Assembly: GCF_024722015.1 (NCBI RefSeq) | Contig: NZ_JANQBD010000011.1 | Span: 186,001 to 250,000, forward strand | Reading direction: 5' to 3' | Length of the DNA stretch: 64,000 nucleotides | Source: Paenibacillus radicis (ex Xue et al. 2023) | GTDB taxonomy: Bacteria; Bacillota; Bacilli; Paenibacillales; NBRC-103111 | Part shown: positions 53,468-62,992 of the stretch, piece after piece | How the letters are laid out: every line of letters starts with the position of its first letter | How positions within the stretch are numbered: the stretch's first letter is position 1 | Position numbers and translations under genes: made by a program | Notes under the pieces: generated by a model | What the model was told of the DNA's origin: nothing | Database searches by the model: none | What the model saw: the letters and a program-made list of their open reading frames with translations, nothing else

Positions 53468-54373
53468 TTATGCTTGCTGGGCGGATTTCACTTGCTCATG
53501 CGCGTGGTAAGAGCTGCGCACCAGTGGACCCGATTCAACATGATTGAAGCCGCGCTTCATCCCCTCAGCTTTAAGCTCAGCGAATTGATCCGGTGTATAG
53601 AACTTTTCGACCTTCAGATGTTTCGTTGTAGGCTGCAAATATTGGCCGATTGTCATGATATCGCAATTGATTTCGCGCAAATCATCCATCGTTTGTATAA
53701 TTTCCGCCCATTCCTCTCCTACCCCGAGCATAATGCTGGATTTCGTAGGAATCCCTGGCGCTATTTGTTTGGAACGAGCAAGAAGCTCCAATGATCTACG
53801 GTATTTTGCCTTGGAACGTACCTTATCAGACATACGTTCAACCGTTTCCACGTTGTGGTTCAAAATATCCGGCTTTGCTTCCAATACCGTCCTGAGTGAT
53901 GACTCTTTACCCAAAAAGTCCGGAATCAGCACTTCGACACTGCAGAGCGGCATTCTTTTTCGAATAGCCAACACAGTCGCCGCAAATATCGAGGCCCCTC
54001 CATCCGCCAAATCGTCTCGGGCTACAGAAGTTACAACTACATGCTTAAGACCCATCTGCTCCGCTGCTTCTGCAACGCGCTCAGGCTCTTGTAGATCCAG
54101 CTCTGTCGGAAGTCCGGAGGTAACCGCACAAAACCGGCAAGCACGGGTGCAAATATCGCCCAGGATCATAAAAGTAGCGGTTCGATTTGCCCAGCATTCA
54201 TGAATATTGGGGCATTTCGCTTCTTCACAAACCGTATGCAGCGTTTTATCGCGCATCATATTTTTTAATTCCTTGTAATTTTCACCTGTTGTCAGCTTAA
54301 TTTTTAGCCACTCGGGCTTACGCTCTACTGGAGTAGACATCTTTTTGTACCTGCTTTCTGCTTCTTTGTCCAT
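53468..54373 (-). CDS. lipA: lipoyl synthase
   Basis: A radical SAM enzyme that inserts two sulfurs into octanoyl groups. It has the auxiliary cluster [12 protein letters not shown] and the SAM cluster CTRACRFC. The length is 301 residues from ATG 54373, or 290 from ATG 54340 ([13 protein letters not shown]), which is close to the start of homologues; neither RBS is strong. [10 protein letters not shown] and HNVETVERM are further family motifs. It is monocistronic. Confidence 0.96.
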   Translation of the reverse strand: MDKEAESRYKKMSTPVERKPEWLKIKLTTGENYKELKNMMRDKTLHTVCEEAKCPNIHECWANRTATFMILGDICTRACRFCAVTSGLPTELDLQEPERVAEAAEQMGLKHVVVTSVARDDLADGGASIFAATVLAIRKRMPLCSVEVLIPDFLGKESSLRTVLEAKPDILNHNVETVERMSDKVRSKAKYRRSLELLARSKQIAPGIPTKSSIMLGVGEEWAEIIQTMDDLREINCDIMTIGQYLQPTTKHLKVEKFYTPDQFAELKAEGMKRGFNHVESGPLVRSSYHAHEQVKSAQQA

Positions 54374-54502
54374 ACTCTTGAAGCTATTATATCAACCAAT
54401 GCCATAACAATCCACTTTCCTTTTGATTTATGATAAACTAGAAAAGGTTATGAAATTTAATGGTATCTAATAAGAACACCATTTCGGAGGAATAAGCCTT
54501 AT

Positions 54503-55294
54503 ATGATTAATTTAGAAGCTATCCTGAAGCTTGTTCGCGCTGGGGACCTGGATATTTCCGAGGCTCAGAAGCACATAGACCAGCTAATGAATAAGAATAA
54601 CGAAGAAGGCTTTCGCATCGAAGATCTCGGCTTTGCTCAATTGGATATCGACCGGGAGCGCAGAACCGGCTTTCCAGAAGTTATTTATGGAGAAAGTAAA
54701 ACCGCAGAGCAAATTACTTCTATCTTTCTTAAATTCATGGAGCATTCCCAGAAGGTTCTGGCAACACGGGTAAGCGCAGAAAAAGCCGTTTTGATCCAAC
54801 AGCAGATCGCTGGCATTACATATAATGAAGCAGCGCGAGTTCTGGTTTGGTATCAAAAAGAGGAAGCGCGTACATCGAAAAGCGATACTTATATCGCCGT
54901 TGTTTGCGCGGGAACTTCCGACCTTCCTGTTGCAGAAGAAGCCGCAATAACAGCAGAATACTTGGGCTGCCGTGTGGAGCGGGTTTACGATGTAGGCGTG
55001 GCCGGCATTCATCGGCTATTTCGCAGGCTCGAGCTCATTCGCGGTGCGACAGCAATAGTCGTGGCTGCAGGTATGGAGGGCGCGTTAACCAGTGTGCTCG
55101 GCGGACTTGTGTCCAAGCCGGTTATAGCTGTTCCAACCAGCGTTGGTTACGGGGCAAGCTTCCACGGTGTGGCAGCTCTTTTGGCCATGCTTAATTCCTG
55201 CGCACCCGGTGTCTCCGTAGTAAATATCGACAATGGTTTTGGTGCCGGATATAACGCTGCATTAATACATAAAACCATGGTAGAGAGGAACTAA
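54503..55294 (+). CDS. larB: nickel pincer cofactor biosynthesis protein LarB
   Basis: A 263-residue enzyme with a C-terminal PurE-like (AIR carboxylase) domain (AAGMEGALTSVLGGLVSKPVIAVPTSVGYG). LarB carboxylates and hydrolyses nicotinic acid adenine dinucleotide, the first step of the nickel-pincer nucleotide cofactor of lactate racemase-family enzymes. CGGAGG precedes the ATG. It is followed after 3 nt by the first part of larC. LarE and LarA are not in the window. Confidence 0.94.
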   Translation: MINLEAILKLVRAGDLDISEAQKHIDQLMNKNNEEGFRIEDLGFAQLDIDRERRTGFPEVIYGESKTAEQITSIFLKFMEHSQKVLATRVSAEKAVLIQQQIAGITYNEAARVLVWYQKEEARTSKSDTYIAVVCAGTSDLPVAEEAAITAEYLGCRVERVYDVGVAGIHRLFRRLELIRGATAIVVAAGMEGALTSVLGGLVSKPVIAVPTSVGYGASFHGVAALLAMLNSCAPGVSVVNIDNGFGAGYNAALIHKTMVERN

Positions 55295-55297
55295 TCG

Positions 55298-56467
55298 ATG
55301 AAAATAGCTTACTTGGACTGTTTTTCCGGCATTAGCGGGGATATGACGCTGGCCGCGCTTGCAGATGCTGGAGCAGATCGAAATTATATCGAGGAAGAGC
55401 TGCGTAAAATTAAGATCGAGCCCTTCTCCCTGGAGTGGAAACGGGTCAACAAAAAAGGAATATCTGCCTTAAAAATGGATGTTCTGCTGGATCCTAACAC
55501 GCCTCCTGCTCATCATAGACATTATTCAGAAATTGTAAAAATTATCCATGATTCTGGATTTAATGATCGTGTTATCAAGCTCAGTCTTGCTATTTTCGAA
55601 AAAATCGCGATTGCCGAAGCAAAAATACATGACGTCCCTGTGGAAACCGTTCATTTTCACGAGGTCGGTGCCATTGATTCCATTGTCGATGTAATTGGTG
55701 TAGCACTTGCATTAGACTCGTTGGAGGTAGAGAAAATCTTCTCTTCCCCTGTAGTACTGGGCTCCGGAACGGTTCGTTGCGACCACGGTATTTATCCCGT
55801 GCCTGCCCCGGCAACTTTGGAAATGATGCGTGGACTTCCGATTGCGCCAAGCAATTATTCATTAGAAATGACTACTCCTACGGGTGCAGGAATCATTGCA
55901 GGAGTTGTTGATGAGTTTGCCAAAGGCTATCCGCCTATGATCGTAGAAACCATCGGCTATGGCGCCGGGACCCGTGACCTGCCTAATCAGCCGAATGTAC
56001 TGCGTGTTGTAATCGGTAAGGCGGATCCATATGCTCATAAGTTCCAGGTTCAGCATATTGAAACAACGCATTCACACGCTCACCATTCCGAGCATGAACA
56101 TCATCATCATGGACATAGCCATTCTCACAGTCATAGCAACGGGGCTGATCATAGCCATGACCATGATCACAGCCATAGTCATGACCATGGACATAAACAC
56201 GATCACGATCATGCCCACAGTCATGGTCATGCTCACGATCACGGCCATTCTCATGACCATGGACATAAACACGATCACGATCATGCCCACAGTCATGGTC
56301 ATACTCACGATCACAGTCATGACCACGATGATCATGAGCACGACCACGACCACCAACACCACCATGAACATGATCATCCGCATAATGAGCACGTACATAA
56401 GCCGCACACTCATGAACATCATGTTCATGACCACAGCACCCATATTCCTCCTGGAATTAAGCAATAG
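55298..56467 (+). CDS. larC1: LarC N-terminal half (LarC1) with large His-rich extension
   Basis: A 389-residue protein. The first 250 residues are the N-terminal domain of the nickel cyclometallase LarC (MKIAYLDCFSGISGDMTLAAL, HFHEVGAIDSIVDVIG, TPTGAGIIAG). It ends at the family junction (QPNVLRVVIGKAD), but instead of the C-terminal domain it carries about 130 residues of His/Asp repeats with a 72-bp tandem duplication (56183-56326). The missing domain is encoded on the other strand at 57487-57963. The His tract probably stores or delivers nickel. Confidence 0.9.
   Translation: MKIAYLDCFSGISGDMTLAALADAGADRNYIEEELRKIKIEPFSLEWKRVNKKGISALKMDVLLDPNTPPAHHRHYSEIVKIIHDSGFNDRVIKLSLAIFEKIAIAEAKIHDVPVETVHFHEVGAIDSIVDVIGVALALDSLEVEKIFSSPVVLGSGTVRCDHGIYPVPAPATLEMMRGLPIAPSNYSLEMTTPTGAGIIAGVVDEFAKGYPPMIVETIGYGAGTRDLPNQPNVLRVVIGKADPYAHKFQVQHIETTHSHAHHSEHEHHHHGHSHSHSHSNGADHSHDHDHSHSHDHGHKHDHDHAHSHGHAHDHGHSHDHGHKHDHDHAHSHGHTHDHSHDHDDHEHDHDHQHHHEHDHPHNEHVHKPHTHEHHVHDHSTHIPPGIKQ
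56183..56326 (+). repeat. 72-bp tandem duplication in the His-rich part of larC1
   Basis: Two copies of 72 nt (56183-56254 and 56255-56326), identical over the first 48 nt and diverging toward the end. They encode GHKHDHDHAHSHGH-type peptides. The frame is kept. Confidence 0.9.
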
Positions 56468-56490
56468 TCGCTGGAGGCTTATACACTTAG

Positions 56491-56524
56491 GGGGCTGTGC
56501 CAAAAGTTATTTTGGGACAGCCCC
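56491..56524. terminator. hairpin after larC1
   Basis: GGGGCTGT-CCAAAA (56491-56504) pairs with TTTTGG-ACAGCCCC, giving a long stem. There is no U-run on the plus strand. The GGGGCTGT motif recurs at 57374 in the other hairpin of this gap. Confidence 0.55.
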
Positions 56525-56686
56525 TCACCACTTTACCCTGATTATAGGATTGCAAAAGAACCCTCAATTCCGCTTGATAGCTGGAGTGCTCCCTTTAGAA
56601 TAAACATTGGAATTAAACCTCTGGTTTTTCCGATGGAATTTTAGGGGGTGCATTTTATGAGTGAGGGTACTTTTGCATATTCTATG

Positions 56687-56801
56687 GAATTTACTCTTTA
56701 GGATTTATTCTTAAGGATTTACTCTTAAGGACTTTCTTTTTAGGATTTACTTTTTAGGATTTGCTCATAAGAATATACTCATTAGGATTTACTCTTTTTA
56801 G
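56687..56801. repeat. degenerate 14-bp tandem repeats
   Basis: Eight consecutive copies of about 14 nt related to GATTTACTCTTTAG. It lies in the non-coding gap between larC1 and larC2. Confidence 0.8.
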
Positions 56802-57486
56802 ACAGCCTCTTTCCTAGATATTTTCAGCGAAATGCAGAGTGAAGTCACCTTCCAACTGCAGAGATGAGGTAACTGAGTGCTAATCTCGGTTGTGTGGGTA
56901 TCGAATTCAGGTTCAGGTTCAGGGTTCGGTTACGGCATTGCACGGCCAGATTAGTGAACCCCACACCACCAATTACCAGGAAAATATCATGTTAATTACT
57001 CCAAAAACTAGCGTTTCTAGCCATATAACTGGAATTTCTCATGTTAATTCTACATATTTTGGCTATCATCACCATTATCACCTAAATTAGACGGAGTTTT
57101 TCTGAGTTTTCCAGTTAAAATGATTTCAGAGGATTTCCTCGCTGGATTAACGTGAGAATTTCCATCTATTCCCTTCAGAATTTCTTCCTGCCCACTTCTC
57201 CTTCTTTGGCCCATTGAGCAAACCTTAGTATTACATCCATCGATAAGCCGCCGGAAAACCCTAGTCTCCTCTTAATGAAAGCAACCTTTGAACAGCTGTT
57301 CTCGCACCATCACCTTAAGCAACATACACAAGGGGCCGTCCCCTGGTAGCTTTAGCAATTCAACCAGCGGACAGCCCCTTGTTCTATGGCATTTAATAAG
57401 GCGCCGCAGAGCCAACGTGTGTGAATCCCAGGCGCTCGTTGCGGCGTTGCATGCCTGTCGGTCGAACCCCGTGCTTTTATTGATTA
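56802..57486. other. gap between the halves of larC, no gene seen
   Basis: No coding sequence is supported. It holds short repeats such as CATGTTAATT (56989 and 57041), GGTTCAGG copies near 56911 and a long hairpin at 57328-57382. The inversion breakpoints of larC may lie here. Confidence 0.5.
57328..57382. terminator. hairpin downstream of larC2
   Basis: ACAAGGGGC (57328-57336) pairs with GCCCCTTGT (57374-57382), and CTGGT pairs with ACCAG inside. No clear U-run follows. It may be a repeat rather than a true terminator. Confidence 0.45.
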
Positions 57487-57963
57487 CTATCTTTTCTTTC
57501 CGTTCAGGAACAGCCTTCTGACCTCTTCGTAAACTTGCTTAAGCGCAACCCCATATTGCTTAGCTGCTTGCTCACATTCTTTAAATTCCGGTGCAAACTG
57601 CACCAATCGCCCTTTATGGTAGCCGATTTTCACATTGATTCCGCCCCAAGGGGTCTCGACCTGCTCGAACTCACGAGCGAGCCGATGGCAGGAGGCGTGC
57701 AAATAGCGAAGACCGATCGTGGTAGTTTCACGAAAAATGACTTCTTCTATCCGCTCAAGCCCGCTCTCATCTACTAGCACGTTTAGCATAACGCCAGGAC
57801 GGCCTTTTTTCATAATAATCGGAATCCAATATACGTCATTGGCCCCCGCTTCAAATAAGCAATCACTAACATAAGAGCATAATTCCGGATTCATATCATC
57901 AATATTAGCCTGGAGCAGCAGCATCCCATCGTCGACGTGCTCTTCCCTATGTTGAAATCCCAT
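57487..57963 (-). CDS. larC2: LarC C-terminal domain (LarC2), separate and inverted
   Basis: A 158-residue protein that is the C-terminal domain of LarC: LLLQANIDDMNPELCSYVSD, then NDVYWIPIIMKKGRPGVMLNVL. In known LarC this follows directly after the NVLRVVIG segment. Here it is on the opposite strand about 1 kb away, with its own start (ATG 57963, AAGGAGG 8 nt upstream), so it looks expressed. In L. plantarum larC1-larC2 are joined by programmed frameshifting. Here the two would have to associate as separate chains. Confidence 0.88.
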   Translation of the reverse strand: MGFQHREEHVDDGMLLLQANIDDMNPELCSYVSDCLFEAGANDVYWIPIIMKKGRPGVMLNVLVDESGLERIEEVIFRETTTIGLRYLHASCHRLAREFEQVETPWGGINVKIGYHKGRLVQFAPEFKECEQAAKQYGVALKQVYEEVRRLFLNGKKR

Positions 57964-58242
57964 ATATTGTCCCTCCTTAGAAAAAAAGCAAAAAAATCTA
58001 ACATCCAATAATCTATCATGTACGCATCATAACAAAAAAATAATCTGCTGGATATGCATCCTTTTTTTGAGCTATCCTTTGGATAAAAATAGATCGTATT
58101 TCACATGCTATTATCATGTATGAGAGTTCCAAAAGTCAGCTTTTCTGCATAGAGAAGGTTGCAATAAGCAGCATATGGAAAACTCTAAAAAAAAGGCATG
58201 GGCACCCCAGCTATGATGGCCAACTATGGAGGTTAACTGAGC

Positions 58243-59280
58243 ATGGCAGCACAATGGAAGCGTTCAATCCTCACTCTATCGTTATGCGGAAGCATCCTAC
58301 TCGGAACCGTGTTACCGGTGCATGCCGCCCCTGCTGGCAAGACACCCAAAGAAGGTACACCCAGCAAAACCATGAAAGCCATATTTGCAGAGCGTAAGGA
58401 TATTTTTGATAAAGTCAGCGCATTAACAGGTATGCCCTGGTACTATCTCGCCGCAGTTGATCAATACGAACGAACAATTAATATAGCCCGGAAACGTTCG
58501 GGTACGGATGACTATATAGGTATCCACTTCACAGAGCTTAAATGGTGCGGCATGATGAATCCTGACCATGAGGATACCAATGAAATGAGTATTAAACTAT
58601 TCGAAGGGATTGGCAGAGACGGCTCCGGAGACGGTATCGCTGATCGAAAAAACGGTCTTGATGTCCTATATTCGATGTCGATGTTTCTTTTAAAGCACGG
58701 CACTGCGCAAGAAGACCTTCGAATCGGTCTGTGGGAATATTATCAAAACACTCGAAGCGTTGAAAGAATTGAGCAATTTGCTTCTGTTTACTCAACATTC
58801 GATACATTGGATTTGCATGAGCATACATTTGTAACACCTCTGCGCTCTGATTATACTTTTCGCAGCACATGGGGTGCAAGCCGCGGCTGGGGGGGCTTCC
58901 GTATACACGAGGGCACCGATATATTTGCTCGACATGGGGTACCGGTTCGAAGTGCTACCTATGGCATCATTGAGGTTATGGGCTGGAATCCTTACGGGGG
59001 TTGGAGAATTGGCATTCGCGATTTAAATAATGTATATCACTACTTTGCTCATCTATCGGGGTTTAATAAAGAGGTCAAAGAAGGAGACATTGTCAAACCC
59101 GGTCAAGTCATCGGTTGGGTCGGCAGCTCAGGATACGGCAAACCGGGAACTTCAGGGAAATTTCCGCCACATCTCCATTATGGACTTTACCGCGACAATG
59201 GTTTAACCGATTGGTCTTTCGATCCTTATCCTCATTTGCGAAAGTGGGAGAGGGAAGAACGGATGCGAAGCAAAAAATAG
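58243..59280 (+). CDS. secreted M23 family metallopeptidase
   Basis: A 345-residue protein with a signal peptide (cleavage after VLPVHAAPA, about residue 29). A helical middle domain (60-190; WYYLAAVDQYERTIN) precedes an M23/LytM domain with HEGTDIFA (first zinc His), a later PPHLHYGLY (HxH) and VGSSGYGKPGTSG. It should cut peptidoglycan cross-links or peptides. The ATG has GGAGG about 10 nt upstream. It is monocistronic. A role in sporulation or cell-wall turnover is possible. Confidence 0.9.
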   Translation: MAAQWKRSILTLSLCGSILLGTVLPVHAAPAGKTPKEGTPSKTMKAIFAERKDIFDKVSALTGMPWYYLAAVDQYERTINIARKRSGTDDYIGIHFTELKWCGMMNPDHEDTNEMSIKLFEGIGRDGSGDGIADRKNGLDVLYSMSMFLLKHGTAQEDLRIGLWEYYQNTRSVERIEQFASVYSTFDTLDLHEHTFVTPLRSDYTFRSTWGASRGWGGFRIHEGTDIFARHGVPVRSATYGIIEVMGWNPYGGWRIGIRDLNNVYHYFAHLSGFNKEVKEGDIVKPGQVIGWVGSSGYGKPGTSGKFPPHLHYGLYRDNGLTDWSFDPYPHLRKWEREERMRSKK

Positions 59281-59332
59281 CCACACTGGCTCAACGCCGC
59301 GATGTGCTTTAAACAAGAAAAAGTGCAAGAAG

Positions 59333-59407
59333 AAGAACCGTCCAGCCCGAACTGCAGCTCCAATTGTCTAACAATTGGGGTACAGTTCAACCACAGGACG
59401 GTTCTTT
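59333..59407. terminator. bidirectional terminator
   Basis: AAGAACCGTCC (59333-59343) pairs with GGACGGTTCTT (59396-59406); inside, GAACTG pairs with CAGTTC and CCAATTG with CAATTGG. Shared by the convergent M23 and gamma-glutamyltransferase genes. Confidence 0.85.
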
Positions 59408-59468
59408 GCTGTAGAACATCTTAGCCTCTGGAATCAGAGTTTCACTATACTCCTCCTTCCGTAATCCC

Positions 59469-61076
59469 TTAAAATATCGCCACGTGTCCGTCTGTACGGT
59501 GCTCCGTTCCTCCTACAAGGACTCCATTGTCTTGTCTCCATATAATTTGCCCGCGCCCGAATCCTACATTTCCAGTAGCCCATTTGATGTCATGCCCCAT
59601 ACGGGCCAACGACTCGACAATATGGGCAGAAGCCGTATGCTCGATTTCAACCGCTTTTTCATGTTTCCACAGCCATCTTGGTGCATCAAGCGCAGCCTGC
59701 GGGTTCAAGTGGAAGTCCACCGTATTCATCACTACTTGTACATGGCCTTGAGGCTGCATAAAGCCACCCATCACGCCGAACGGTCCTACCGGTTTGTTCT
59801 CCTTTGTAAGAAAACCGGGAATAATCGTATGGTATGGTTTCTTGCCTGGTGCGAGACAGTTGTCGTGTGCAGGATCAAAAGAGAAGTTATGGCCTCGGTT
59901 GTGGAGGGCAATACCGGTTCCAGGTACGACCAATCCCGAGCCGAAACCCATGTAATTGCTTTGAATGAATGATACCATGTTTCCTTCACCGTCTGCTGTA
60001 CAAAGGTAGACCGTGCCGCCGCTTGATGGTTGTCCTGACTTGGGCAGCAGCGCCGTTTTTCCGATTAGAGCACGTCGCTCAGCCGCATAGGATTCGGATA
60101 GCAAATCTTCTACCTTCACCGACATCTTGCCGGGATCTGCAATGTACTTCTGTCCGTCCGAATAGGCAAGCTTCATCGCTTCAATCTGCTTGTGGAGAGT
60201 ATCAACCGTATCCCGCTCGGTAAACTCAAAGCCCTTCAGGATATTCAATGCCATTAGAGCCACCAAGCCGTGACCGTTCGGTGGAATCTCCCATACATCG
60301 TATCCGCGGTAATTGATGCTGATTGGATTCACCCATTCCGGCTTGAACGCAGCTAAATCCTCTTTCCTCAGGTAACCACCGTATTGTCTGGAAAATTGGT
60401 CAATCTTCTCCGCCAATTCCCCACGGTAAAAGGCTTCTGCTTTCGTCTCTGCAATAGCCTGCAACGATCGCGCATGATCCGGCGAACGCCAGACTTCCCC
60501 AATTCCGGGTGCTCTCCCCAAGGGGGCAAATGTATCAAACCAAGCCTTATATGGCTCACCTTTCAGATTATTGGAGAAATTGCGAAACGCTCGATCCCAA
60601 CTGAATCCGAGGATTGGTGTTAATGGAAAGCCGTTTTCCGCATATTCAATAGCCGGCTGAAGTACTTCCGTTAATGAGAGCTTTCCAAACTTTTCAGACA
60701 GTTCCGCCCACGCTGCCGGCGTGCCGGGAACCGTAACCGGAATAAAACCATATTTAGGAATTTCCTCTATCCCTGCTTTTTTTAATCCATCGATTGATAT
60801 GCTTTGTGGTGCCGGACCGCTTGAGTTTAGCCCATGCAGCTTGCCTTGTGTCCAAACAAGCGCAAAGGCATCTCCGCCGATTCCGTTAGAGGTCGGCTCA
60901 ACAACGGTCAACGCGGCTGCAGTTGCAATGGCGGCATCAATAGCATTGCCTCCCTTGCGAAGAATTGCCAGTCCGGCTTGAGCGGCAAGAGGTTGTGAGG
61001 TGCACACCATCCCATTGTTGGAGTACGCGGACATCCGCTGTGATGAATACGGATGATATAATGGATCGAAGGACAT
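59469..61076 (-). CDS. gamma-glutamyltransferase family protein
   Basis: A 535-residue Ntn-hydrolase. The autocleavage Thr is T355 in SSGGTVYLCT, giving a large and a small subunit; GGNAIDAAIATAAALTVVEP and GIGGDAFALVW are N-terminal family motifs. No signal peptide is seen, unlike secreted GGTs, so it may be a cytoplasmic YwrD-like form that hydrolyses glutathione or gamma-glutamyl compounds. It is downstream of a dipeptide ABC transporter on the same strand. Confidence 0.92.
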   Translation of the reverse strand: MSFDPLYHPYSSQRMSAYSNNGMVCTSQPLAAQAGLAILRKGGNAIDAAIATAAALTVVEPTSNGIGGDAFALVWTQGKLHGLNSSGPAPQSISIDGLKKAGIEEIPKYGFIPVTVPGTPAAWAELSEKFGKLSLTEVLQPAIEYAENGFPLTPILGFSWDRAFRNFSNNLKGEPYKAWFDTFAPLGRAPGIGEVWRSPDHARSLQAIAETKAEAFYRGELAEKIDQFSRQYGGYLRKEDLAAFKPEWVNPISINYRGYDVWEIPPNGHGLVALMALNILKGFEFTERDTVDTLHKQIEAMKLAYSDGQKYIADPGKMSVKVEDLLSESYAAERRALIGKTALLPKSGQPSSGGTVYLCTADGEGNMVSFIQSNYMGFGSGLVVPGTGIALHNRGHNFSFDPAHDNCLAPGKKPYHTIIPGFLTKENKPVGPFGVMGGFMQPQGHVQVVMNTVDFHLNPQAALDAPRWLWKHEKAVEIEHTASAHIVESLARMGHDIKWATGNVGFGRGQIIWRQDNGVLVGGTEHRTDGHVAIF

Positions 61077-61114
61077 ATCTGTATTCTCCCATATACTATA
61101 TTTTAGTTATATAC

Positions 61115-62026
61115 TTACCTTTTCAACTTCGGATCAAGCACTTCACGTATTCCGTCCCCAAGCAGATTAAAGCCAAGTACGACAAGGAAAATGGCGATTC
61201 CCGGCCAGTATGCAAGCATGGGTTCAGTATTCAAATACCCTTGGGCAATATTCAACATCGAGCCCCAGCTAGGATCTTCCGGCTTCGCCCCTAAGCCCAA
61301 GTATGAAAGACCTGCTTCTGCAATGATAGCCGATGCCATGGCCAATGAAATCTGTACGAGAATAGGAGGAAGTGAATTTGGAAGAACATGTAAAAACATG
61401 ATGCGCCAATGACTGGCTCCCGTTGCTTTAGCTGCCTGGACGTATTCCAGATCGGCTATAGACATAACCTGGGCGCGAGTGATGCGAACAAAGGCAGGCA
61501 GGAAACCGAATCCGATCGCAATCATCGCGTTGTAAAAACCACCGCCAAGCGCTGCCGACATAGCCAGAGCGAGGATAAGGGAGGGAAAAGCTTCAATCGC
61601 ATCGACAATCCGCATGACTATCCATTCATCCCAAAAACCGCGAAAGTATCCCGTCATCAGTCCAACCGGAACACCGATCACCGTAGCAATGAAGACAGAA
61701 ATTAGCGCCGCCTGAATGGACAATCGCGCTCCGTAAACAAGTCGTGAAAATGAATCCCGCCCCAGGTCGTCTGTTCCAAGGATATGACCATTGCCAGGCT
61801 TGGCTAGAACGGAAGAGTAATCTTGACCATATATGGGATCGTGTGTAGCAATGATCGGAGCAAATATAGCTGTCAACAGCAGCATTCCAATAATAAAAGC
61901 GCCAACTAAAGCAAGTTTGTTACGAGCAAATTGGCGGAAAAATATTCGCCATCGACTTTCCGATTTACTTTTGGGAAATGCTTGTGATAATTCGATCTTC
62001 GGGGTTGGTTGGATAGCTTGGCTCAT
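61115..62026 (-). CDS. dppC: dipeptide/oligopeptide ABC transporter permease (DppC type)
   Basis: A 303-residue permease with a cytoplasmic N-terminus of about 35 residues and six helices. The start region FFRQFARNKLALVGAFIIGML is typical of DppC/NikC, and the EAA loop is EYVQAAKATGASHWRIMFLHVLPN. GGGGGGAG precedes the ATG. The stop of the preceding dppB directly abuts its ATG. It partners DppB in importing peptides, opines or glutathione. Confidence 0.93.
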   Translation of the reverse strand: MSQAIQPTPKIELSQAFPKSKSESRWRIFFRQFARNKLALVGAFIIGMLLLTAIFAPIIATHDPIYGQDYSSVLAKPGNGHILGTDDLGRDSFSRLVYGARLSIQAALISVFIATVIGVPVGLMTGYFRGFWDEWIVMRIVDAIEAFPSLILALAMSAALGGGFYNAMIAIGFGFLPAFVRITRAQVMSIADLEYVQAAKATGASHWRIMFLHVLPNSLPPILVQISLAMASAIIAEAGLSYLGLGAKPEDPSWGSMLNIAQGYLNTEPMLAYWPGIAIFLVVLGFNLLGDGIREVLDPKLKR

Positions 62027-62979
62027 CTATTCTCCCCCCTTTGCAGTTTTTATGCGAGGATCAATGACAACATATAAAATATCAACCAATAGATAGACTA
62101 AGACGACCATCAGAGCCGATACAAGTATCGCTCCTTGAACGGTAACAAAATCTCGTTTGAAAATCGACTCGACAATTAATCTTCCGAAACCAGGAATTGA
62201 AAAAATGGATTCGGTAATAACAAGCCCTCCTAATGTCCTGCGACCATCAAACCACTCATGGTAACAACGGGCACTAGCGCATTCTTCATTGCATGGAGAA
62301 AAATGACAGACAATTCACTCAGCCCTTTGGAATGAGCTGTACGAATGTAATCCGCATTCATCACTTCCAGCAAACTGCTTCGCATCATTCTCGTTAGAAT
62401 GGCCGATTCGCGTAAGCCCGTCGCGACCATAGGCATGATCATCGCCATCAGGTTTGAAACCGGGTTCTCGAAGAAAGGGACGTAGCCGGACGCCGGCAAC
62501 CAGCCCAAATGTACCGCAAAGAAAACGATAAACATCATGCCAAGCCAGAAGTGAGGGACAGACATTCCTCCCAATGCCAGTGTGGTGCTTATATAATCCA
62601 TCCAGCTCCCAGGACGCGAGGCAGACATAATCCCTGCGGGAATAGCAATCAGAACAGCAACAAGAAAAGTGCCAATCGTTAATTCAAACGTCGCAGGCAA
62701 CCGCTGTAGGATCAACTCCGATACCGGAGTACGGTCAACGAGGGAGCGTCCGAGGTCTCCTTGAAGCACTCCTCCCAACCAATTGAGATACTGAACTATA
62801 ATCGGTTTATTTAAGCCCAGTTGTTCCCGCAAAGCGGCCTTTGCTTCCGGGGTCGCTTCATCGCCGAGAATAACCGTTGCTGGATCTCCAGGTATTAAAT
62901 GAAGCAATGAGAAGACCATGACGGTAACCAATATGACAACCGGAATGGATAACAGCAGCCGTCTAACTATAATTGTCAT
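62027..62979 (-). pseudogene. dppB: dipeptide/oligopeptide ABC permease (DppB type), frameshifted
   Basis: The first frame (62979-62230, 249 residues) has the DppB hallmarks MTIIVRRLLLSIPVVILVTVMVFSLLHL... and the EAA loop (NADYIRTAHSKGLSELSVIFLHAMKN) and ends prematurely at VAGH. The next frame continues with LGGLVITESIFSIPGFGRLIVESIFKRDFV and a last helix to a stop at 62027, just before dppC. One base is missing near 62235. Restored length is about 317 residues, normal for the family. A sequence error is possible; if real, the importer is inactive. Confidence 0.9.
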
Positions 62980-62992
62980 AATGTCCCTCCCC

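Noticed and set aside
56072-56503. Met/Val-rich open frame opposite larC1, and the long overlapping plus-strand frame at 56031-56603
   Set aside because: Both are shadows of the His-rich repeat in other frames and have no RBS.
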